DNA of 13,574 nt from Acidobacteriaceae bacterium (lineage in GTDB: Bacteria > Acidobacteriota > Terriglobia > Terriglobales > Acidobacteriaceae). A program made the translations under genes and the position numbers. Every line of letters begins with the position of its first letter. Within the stretch, counting starts at the first letter, position 1. The DNA is taken from assembly GCA_030044455.1 (NCBI GenBank), contig JASHVU010000141.1, positions 1 through 13,574 of the forward strand, read 5' to 3'. Below are positions 8,913 to 13,574 of this stretch, one piece after another. Under the pieces are notes generated by a model. That model worked only from the letters and a program-made list of their open reading frames with translations, searched no databases and was not told the DNA's origin.

Positions 8913-8926
8913 TGGTAACGATTCCA
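8913..8926 (-). promoter_or_regulatory. LacI-family operator-like site, promoter-proximal copy
   Basis: This is an exact copy of the 14-mer TGGAATCGTTACCA, 22 bp from the other copy start to start. That is close to two helical turns, so both sites face the same side of the DNA. It lies about +7 to +20 from the predicted start, where a bound repressor would block initiation or early elongation. Confidence 0.7.
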
Positions 8927-8938
8927 AGAAACAGCAAT

Positions 8939-8967
8939 ATTCTGCAACGTCTCTTTCCCGCTGTCAA
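8939..8967 (-). promoter_or_regulatory. Sigma-70-like promoter for the receptor operon
   Basis: On the minus strand TTGACA (8967-8962, perfect -35) is followed by a 17-bp spacer and CAGAAT (8944-8939, 4 of 6 match to the -10). An A-rich stretch (ATTAAAAAAC, about 8978-8969) just upstream could act as an UP element. The predicted start near 8932 would leave a leader of about 140 nt containing both operator-like sites. Confidence 0.65.
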
Positions 8968-9013
8968 CGTTTTTTAATCTGTGGGAAACCCAGGCGGGTA
9001 AAGTATGAGTTCC

Positions 9014-9035
9014 GCCGGCAGACCCGCTTGCCGAC
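9014..9035 (-). terminator. Weak hairpin downstream of the regulator gene
   Basis: Seven pairs (one G-T) form between 9014-9020 and 9029-9035 around an 8-nt loop, beginning 21 nt after the regulator stop. No T-run follows on the minus strand, so it is at best an inefficient terminator, and read-through into the receptor operon is possible. Confidence 0.25.
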
Positions 9036-9056
9036 ACATCCACTTTTCTGACGGGA

Positions 9057-10106
9057 TCAGTCAGCTACTCGACACCCGCAAGATCTGCGCAATATGAGAT
9101 GAGTATCAAGTGATTTGAGTTGCCTGACGGTATTCAGCGGCCGTTCCGCACTTCCCAGAAGCCGTTCAAACAAGAGCTCGGTTGCGGTGCGACCAATATC
9201 CTGAACGGGTTGCTGCAAGACGGTGATCGACGGTCGAAGCGTGGAGGCGAGTTCGAAGTCGTCAAATCCAACCAGTGCAATCGATTCTGGCACCGCGATC
9301 CCCAACTCTTGCAGAACCTCAAATGTGTAAATCGTCGTGCTGTTTTTGAGCGTAAATATCGCGTCGGGTGGGCAATCGGATGCGAAAAGACGCTGAATGG
9401 AACGCATCGCGGAATCGAATTCGCTGACAGAGGTGTCCAGAAGGGGTGGCAATCCAGCGCTTTTAATGGCGGCACGATAGCCACGAATACGTTCCCGAAT
9501 CGTGAATAGTTCTTCCTCGCCGGTGAGGCATGCAATGCGCGTGCGACCATGCTCGATGAGATGCTGCACAGCCAGTTTGGCCGCCACGAAATTGTCAGTA
9601 ATAACCGCCGGAATATTGGAGTTGGAGATTGGACGATCGATCGCGACCACGGGCATGCTTAACCGCATCAGCAACTGGGATAGAGATTTGCTGCGCGAAT
9701 TGCCCGCAGCGATCATCAGACCATCGACACGATGTCTGGCCAGCATATTCACGTTCTCAATCTCGTTTTTCAGATCGTTTTGGGTTGCGGTAACGATGAG
9801 GAGAGAATCATGAGTGCGAGCCACGGCATGAGCCGCTTCAGCGCAACTCGAAAAGAAAGGATCGGCGATGCTGGGAATAATGAGCCCGATAGTCTTGGTG
9901 CGATCTCCCTTGAGTACCCGCGCCGCCTGGTTGGGCAGATAGCCCATCGATTCAATCACCCGCCTGACCTTGGCCAGCGTTTTTGGGTTCACGCAATCGC
10001 CGCCGTTGATGACGCGGGAGACGGTCGTAGTGCCGACGCCTGCTGCTCTCGCAACCTGGCTTAGAGTTGGAGGTGAATTCTTCTTCATAATGGACTTACT
10101 GCGCAT
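9057..10106 (-). CDS. LacI-family transcriptional regulator
   Basis: A 349-residue protein of usual family length. The DNA-binding part is complete: a helix-turn-helix at about 14-37 (TLSQVARAAGVGTTTVSRVING) and a hinge helix at about 56-67 (YLPNQAARVLKG), where L65 corresponds to the leucine that inserts at the central CpG of operators. The rest is a periplasmic-binding-like sugar sensor, including IGLIIPSIADPFFS, DGLMIAAG, VVAIDRP, IPAVITDN, IACLTGEE and ALVGFDDFELA. The effector is unknown; a mannose-type sugar is inferred from the neighbours. It lies upstream of the receptor operon on the same strand, with two operator-like sites in between, suggesting local repression relieved by substrate. 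An ATG six codons downstream (10088) is an alternative start; neither has a clear ribosome site. No copy of the operator was seen upstream of this gene, so autoregulation is not indicated. Confidence 0.94.
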   Translation of the reverse strand: MRSKSIMKKNSPPTLSQVARAAGVGTTTVSRVINGGDCVNPKTLAKVRRVIESMGYLPNQAARVLKGDRTKTIGLIIPSIADPFFSSCAEAAHAVARTHDSLLIVTATQNDLKNEIENVNMLARHRVDGLMIAAGNSRSKSLSQLLMRLSMPVVAIDRPISNSNIPAVITDNFVAAKLAVQHLIEHGRTRIACLTGEEELFTIRERIRGYRAAIKSAGLPPLLDTSVSEFDSAMRSIQRLFASDCPPDAIFTLKNSTTIYTFEVLQELGIAVPESIALVGFDDFELASTLRPSITVLQQPVQDIGRTATELLFERLLGSAERPLNTVRQLKSLDTHLILRRSCGCRVAD

Positions 10107-10217
10107 ATCTTGTATTTTGCCGTCGAGTTGCGATTACGAGTCTAGCAGCCATTCGATTCGATGACGAAGTCTGCACCACTTTTTCAGCCGTGATGCCTTC
10201 TCACTCTTTGTGCAGGC

Positions 10218-10245
10218 AGTATAAGTCCGTCACCTCTTGGGGCAA
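10218..10245 (-). promoter_or_regulatory. Candidate promoter for the LacI-family gene
   Basis: The minus strand reads TTGCCC (10245-10240, 4 of 6), a 16-bp spacer, then TATACT (10223-10218, 5 of 6). The implied leader is about 105 nt. It is plausible but not unique among AT-rich hexamers in this gap. Confidence 0.4.
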
Positions 10246-10350
10246 GAATGCGGAAGGCGCCAGTTCTGAGCTCAAGACTTCGGAATGATTTACGTGAGGG
10301 TGCATTGCGTCGGGCTCTCTTTTGATATCACGGCTCCCATTCTTAGCCAT

Positions 10351-10379
10351 TTGTCAGTCGCCATTAGCCAATGTATAAG
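10351..10379 (+). promoter_or_regulatory. Candidate sigma-70-like promoter for the DUF1553 gene
   Basis: TTGTCA (10351-10356, 5 of 6), a 17-bp spacer and TATAAG (10374-10379, 5 of 6) make a good match. The predicted start near 10386 gives a leader of about 97 nt. TTAGCCA occurs once in the spacer and once just upstream of the -35, 21 bp apart, which could mark a regulator site. Confidence 0.5.
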
Positions 10380-10468
10380 TGCCACACGACAGGGCGGCAT
10401 TCGAATGCTGAAAGACAGATAAAAAGCCAGGCGCTTGTTGTCTGCGCTATACTTTCCGCAATCAGAAT

Positions 10469-10474
10469 AAGGAG
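10469..10474 (+). promoter_or_regulatory. Ribosome binding site that sets a GTG start
   Basis: AAGGAG lies 8 nt upstream of GTG at 10483-10485 and supports that start. No ATG occurs in frame until well inside the cytochrome-like domain, so an ATG-only search would miss the signal peptide and the first CxxCH motif. Confidence 0.75.
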
Positions 10475-10482
10475 CCCCGCGA

Positions 10483-13400
10483 GTGGAAAAAATCTATCCT
10501 AACCGACTGAGACCAGATAGGATAGTGGCCCACAAGAGCGCTCGGCTTCGATTCGTGACCGGATTGCTTTCAGCGGGTGTCTTGCTCGTCGGGTCGGTGG
10601 GCTGCCACACGCGGCAGTCGGCCAGCGTGGCCACACGCGCCACGCAGCATCTTGATTTCAACCAGGATGTGCAGCCGATTCTCGCAGCAAACTGCTTCAG
10701 TTGCCATGGTCCCGACCCGGAGATGCGAAAGGCAGGGCTGCGGCTCGATCTCGGAGAGTCCGCATTTCGCAAACGGCCCGGCCATCCCGACGCGATCGTC
10801 CCGGGACATCCTGAGCAAAGCGAACTGATCAAGCGCATCGAATCAAAGGATCCGCATTACCTGATGCCTCAATCGTCGCAGGGCCAGGCCAAGCCGATGA
10901 AGGCTGCGGATATTGCAATTCTGCGCGAATGGATCAGAGAAGGCGCGGTTTATCGGCCCCATTGGGCCTTTGAAAAACCAGAGCGACCCGCGCTGCCGAC
11001 AGTTGCGCAACAGAATGGCTGGGTCAAAACGCCGATCGATGCGTTCCTTCTCGCGCGCATGAAGAAGGAGGGACTGCATCCTTCACCTGAGGCCGACAAG
11101 GACACGCTGATCCGTCGCGTGACGCTCGATTTAACCGGATTGCTACCTACACCGGCTGAAGTGAAAGCGTTTGAAAAAGACGCTTCGCCGCAGGCCTACG
11201 AACACCTGGTGGATGGCTTGCTGTCGAGACCGGCATATGGCGAAGCGCGGGCCCGCTACTGGTTGGACTATGCGCGCTACGCCGACACCTATGGACTGCA
11301 CTACGACAATAGCCGCGACATCTGGCCGTATCGCGATTACGTGATTCGCTCCTTCAACTCGAACAAGCCCTTCGATCAATTTGCGATGGAGCAGATTGCC
11401 GGCGACATGCTGCCTGCCAAGAATCTCGACCCATTGATTGCCAGCGGCTATGTGCGGCTGGGAGTGAGCAGCAACGAGGGCGGAACGATCCCTGAAGAGT
11501 TGCGCGTGAACATTGCACGCGAGCGAACTGAGGCGTTTGGCGCCACATTCATGGGGCTCACGGTGGGTTGCGCGGTTTGCCACGACCACAAGTACGATCC
11601 AACCACGCAGAAAGACTTTTACGCGTTGAGCGCCTTCTTCAACAATATTGAAGAGAAACCTTTCAACAACGATCGCCCGGTATGGGAGCCCATGACGCGA
11701 GTTCCCAAGCCGCAGAATGTTGAGGCCTTCAACCGCGTGCTGGCCCATCGGTCAGAGTTGGCGGAACGCATGCGGGCCATGCGTCTGGATGAAAGCACGC
11801 TGGTAGAACAATGGATTCGTTCTGGAAAGAATGCGCCTCGTCCAGTTTCAACTGACAAACTTGAGATGCGTCTCCGCCTGGATGAGGGCGGCGGTGAAGT
11901 GTTGAAAAACAGCGCGCCCCACGCGCAGACTGCGAGTTTCCCGATCGGCAAGCTGAAGCCGCAGTGGGGCGAGACAACCTGGCTGTGGCCCGACATGCGC
12001 ATGGAGACGAGCACGCACATCTTGCTGGGCCAGACCGGGGATTACGAGTGGAACCAGGCATTCTCGTCGGGGGGATGGTTTATGGTGCGCTCGGCACCAA
12101 ACTATCACCTCGACAGTGCCAAGGGCTCGCTGATTGCGAAGATGGACACTACCCAGCACAACCGTGGATGGGATCTCTCGCTCGACAACGGCAACATCAT
12201 AGTGAATCTGGTGAACGAGGGACCGAAGGACCTGCCCAATCCCAAGCCGCCCGCCGCCAAACCGCCCGCCAATCCCAAGTCGACCGCCAAGCAGAAAGAC
12301 AAGCCGAAGGATGAACCGAAGCCGCCTGAGCTCAAGGAGGTGTTTCAATATCCAACGCCTACTGATCTGACCAAGCAGGATCTTGCGCCCAACAAGCCAA
12401 AGGAAAAGGAAGACCCGAAAAAGAAAGCAGAAGAGGCAAAGAAGAAAAAGGAAGAGGCGAAAAACAAGAAGCCCGATGAGCCCAAAGAACCTGAAGACAA
12501 GACTCCTTTTGTCGCGGCCAGGGTGACGACGCTTGAACCGCTGCCGGTGGATGGCCGCTGGCGTCACATCTTCTTCACCTACGATGGCTCAGGCAAAGCT
12601 TCGGGGATTCACATCTATGTTGATGGAAAGCCGGTTGCGACGAAGGTTGTTTACGATTCGCTGGCGCAGTCAACCATCCGCACGCAGGCCCCGTTGCAGC
12701 TCGGCATGCGCTATCCCGAAGTCAATCCCGCACGCGAGGCTCGCTACCAGGATATTCGTTTGTACCAGCGCGCGCTGACTGCCGACGAAGTGAAACGGCT
12801 GCCGTTTGAAGACTACGTGGCGGAGATTGCGCACAAGCCCGCCAATATATGGACTCCCGACGAGCGGCACGTCGCCTCAGAGTATTACTTCAACAACGTC
12901 GACAGATCGTTCCGTGAAATGATGGCGCAGATCGAGCAGCTCAATGCGCAGTTGGTCAAGCTGTCTGAAGGCGGCGACCTGACCATGGTTTCGTGGGAGA
13001 AACCATCGATCGCGTATGCGCATGTGTTGACCCGCGGCGTTTATACCGCCCGCACTGAGAGGGTTGAGGCGAACACGCCGCACTTTCTTCCCGCCCTGCC
13101 TGCAGGCGTGCCACACGATCGCCTGGCGCTCGCGAAGTGGACGGTGAGCCCTGAAAACCCGCTCACAGCGCGGGTCACCGTAAATCGCATGTGGAACGAG
13201 ATCTTCGGAACCGGAATCGTTGAGAGTACCGAAGACTTTGGCATCATGGGGCAGCGGCCGTCGAATCCCGAGCTGCTTGACTGGCTGGCCGTTGAATTTC
13301 GCGAGAGCGGGTGGAACGTGAAACACATGTACAAGTTGATGGTGATGTCGGCGGCCTATCGGCAAAGCGCGAAGTCGACGCCCGAACAACTTGCGAAAGA

Positions 13401-13574
13401 CCCGAAGAATCTGCTTTTATCGCATGGACCGCGGTTCCGCATGGATGCGGAGATGTTGCGCGATGTGGCGCTCGAATCCGGCGGCTTGCTCATCGATAAA
13501 GTGGGCGGGCCGAGCGTAAAACCTTACCAGCCCGCGAATATCTGGGAGCAGATCGGCATTGGCGGCAGCGATAC
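10483..13574 (+). CDS. PSCyt1-DUF1549-LamG-DUF1553 cytochrome-like exported protein (runs off right edge)
   Basis: The frame is open from the GTG start to the window edge (1030 codons). Residues 1-41 have a basic N-region and hydrophobic core (VTGLLSAGVLLVG) ending SVGC, a possible but imperfect lipoprotein box at C41. PSCyt1 (about 55-160) has the haem-type motif CFSCH at 71-75, in the usual VQPILAANCFSCHG context. DUF1549 (about 180-390) has LDLTGLLPTP, WLDYARYADTYG and a second CxxCH at 363-367 (CAVCHDHKYDP). A LamG-like domain occupies about 456-580 and 676-775, split by a roughly 95-residue Lys/Pro/Glu-rich insert. DUF1553 (from about 875) shows ENPLTARVTVNRMW, GIVESTEDFG and MVMSAAYRQS, but its end is missing. 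The architecture is frequent in Planctomycetes, Verrucomicrobia and Acidobacteria; its biochemical role is unestablished, with redox or polysaccharide breakdown suggested. It is often followed by a DUF1501 gene, which would lie outside the window. Confidence 0.9.
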   Translation, partial: MEKIYPNRLRPDRIVAHKSARLRFVTGLLSAGVLLVGSVGCHTRQSASVATRATQHLDFNQDVQPILAANCFSCHGPDPEMRKAGLRLDLGESAFRKRPGHPDAIVPGHPEQSELIKRIESKDPHYLMPQSSQGQAKPMKAADIAILREWIREGAVYRPHWAFEKPERPALPTVAQQNGWVKTPIDAFLLARMKKEGLHPSPEADKDTLIRRVTLDLTGLLPTPAEVKAFEKDASPQAYEHLVDGLLSRPAYGEARARYWLDYARYADTYGLHYDNSRDIWPYRDYVIRSFNSNKPFDQFAMEQIAGDMLPAKNLDPLIASGYVRLGVSSNEGGTIPEELRVNIARERTEAFGATFMGLTVGCAVCHDHKYDPTTQKDFYALSAFFNNIEEKPFNNDRPVWEPMTRVPKPQNVEAFNRVLAHRSELAERMRAMRLDESTLVEQWIRSGKNAPRPVSTDKLEMRLRLDEGGGEVLKNSAPHAQTASFPIGKLKPQWGETTWLWPDMRMETSTHILLGQTGDYEWNQAFSSGGWFMVRSAPNYHLDSAKGSLIAKMDTTQHNRGWDLSLDNGNIIVNLVNEGPKDLPNPKPPAAKPPANPKSTAKQKDKPKDEPKPPELKEVFQYPTPTDLTKQDLAPNKPKEKEDPKKKAEEAKKKKEEAKNKKPDEPKEPEDKTPFVAARVTTLEPLPVDGRWRHIFFTYDGSGKASGIHIYVDGKPVATKVVYDSLAQSTIRTQAPLQLGMRYPEVNPAREARYQDIRLYQRALTADEVKRLPFEDYVAEIAHKPANIWTPDERHVASEYYFNNVDRSFREMMAQIEQLNAQLVKLSEGGDLTMVSWEKPSIAYAHVLTRGVYTARTERVEANTPHFLPALPAGVPHDRLALAKWTVSPENPLTARVTVNRMWNEIFGTGIVESTEDFGIMGQRPSNPELLDWLAVEFRESGWNVKHMYKLMVMSAAYRQSAKSTPEQLAKDPKNLLLSHGPRFRMDAEMLRDVALESGGLLIDKVGGPSVKPYQPANIWEQIGIGGSD
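12220..12510 (+). repeat. Low-complexity Lys/Pro/Glu-coding tract inside the DUF1553 gene
   Basis: Residues about 580-675 of the protein are almost all K, P, E, D and A. An N-terminal Pro/Lys part (PKPPAAKPPANPK) is followed by a Lys/Glu part (DPKKKAEEAKKKKEEAK) likely to be helical or disordered. The DNA is strongly purine-rich on the plus strand. The tract interrupts an otherwise recognisable LamG-like domain without breaking the frame. Confidence 0.75.

Larger units (their letters stand above)
8790..9056. other. 267-bp control region between regulator and receptor genes
   Basis: There is no credible gene here. In minus-strand order it holds a weak hairpin after the regulator stop (9035-9014), an A-rich tract (8978-8970), a sigma-70-like promoter (8967-8939), two identical operator-like 14-mers (8926-8913 and 8904-8891), about 90 bp without a clear motif, and the receptor ribosome site (8800-8796). 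Confidence 0.7.
10107..10482. other. 376-bp divergent intergenic region
   Basis: This region separates the regulator (minus) from the cytochrome-like gene (plus). No convincing small gene or RNA was recognised. It carries a candidate regulator promoter (10218-10245), a candidate plus-strand promoter (10351-10379) with two TTAGCCA copies around it (10343-10349 and 10364-10370, 21 bp apart), a TATACT without a good -35 (10448-10453), and an AAGGAG ribosome site (10469-10474). The operator-like 14-mer from upstream of the receptor was not seen here. Confidence 0.6.

Noticed and set aside
10448..10453. TATACT close to the DUF1553 gene as a promoter -10
   Set aside because: No acceptable -35 lies 16-18 bp upstream (AAGCCA, AGCCAG, GCCAGG), so the better-matched pair at 10351-10379 is preferred.
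11143..11748. 201-codon minus-strand frame opposite the DUF1549 region
   Set aside because: The plus strand encodes conserved DUF1549 motifs throughout; this frame has no recognisable domain.
11848..12567. 239-codon minus-strand frame with a very hydrophobic Leu/Phe stretch that looks like membrane helices
   Set aside because: The Leu/Phe run is the reverse complement of the Lys/Glu codons (AAG, AAA, GAA, GAG) of the charged insert in the DUF1553 protein. It is an artefact of antisense reading.

Overview
The window looks like chromosomal DNA from a Gram-negative, soil-type Acidobacterium, probably class Terriglobia or Bryobacter/Solibacter-like. This is inferred from family content only. The pointers are a very large Oar-like TonB-dependent receptor with an N-terminal carboxypeptidase-regulatory domain, secreted mannosidase families GH38 and GH92, and a PSCyt1-DUF1549-DUF1553 protein of the kind found in Planctomycetes, Verrucomicrobia and Acidobacteria. 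No tRNA, rRNA, CRISPR array, transposase or other mobile element was seen.

Layout: four genes lie on the minus strand and read right to left: a LacI-family regulator (10106-9057), the TonB-dependent receptor (8789-4866), a secreted GH38 alpha-mannosidase with unusual C-terminal modules (4733-312), and the N-terminus of a GH92 exo-alpha-mannosidase (257 to the left edge, cut off). One gene lies on the plus strand, divergent from the regulator: a GTG-started cytochrome-like PSCyt1/DUF1549/DUF1553 protein with an internal LamG-like domain (10483 to the right edge, cut off).

The minus-strand genes read as a compact uptake-and-degradation locus for a mannose-containing glycan. Exported GH38 and GH92 enzymes would trim alpha-mannosides, the receptor would import products across the outer membrane, and the LacI-type protein would sense a sugar and control the set. 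Support for this control comes from the 267-bp gap in front of the receptor. It holds a good sigma-70-like promoter (TTGACA, 17-bp spacer, CAGAAT, upstream A-tract). Just downstream of the predicted transcription start are two identical 14-bp pseudo-palindromes, TGGAATCGTTACCA, with a central CG and a 22-bp period, which is the expected form and position for a pair of LacI-family operators. A perfect 11-bp hairpin lies between the receptor and the GH38 gene and could set their relative expression.

I found no wholly new system. The points most worth following are the tandem operator, the duplicated C-terminal module of the GH38 protein, the coiled-coil-like insert in its catalytic region, and the roughly 95-residue Lys/Pro/Glu-rich insert that splits the LamG-like domain of the DUF1553 protein.
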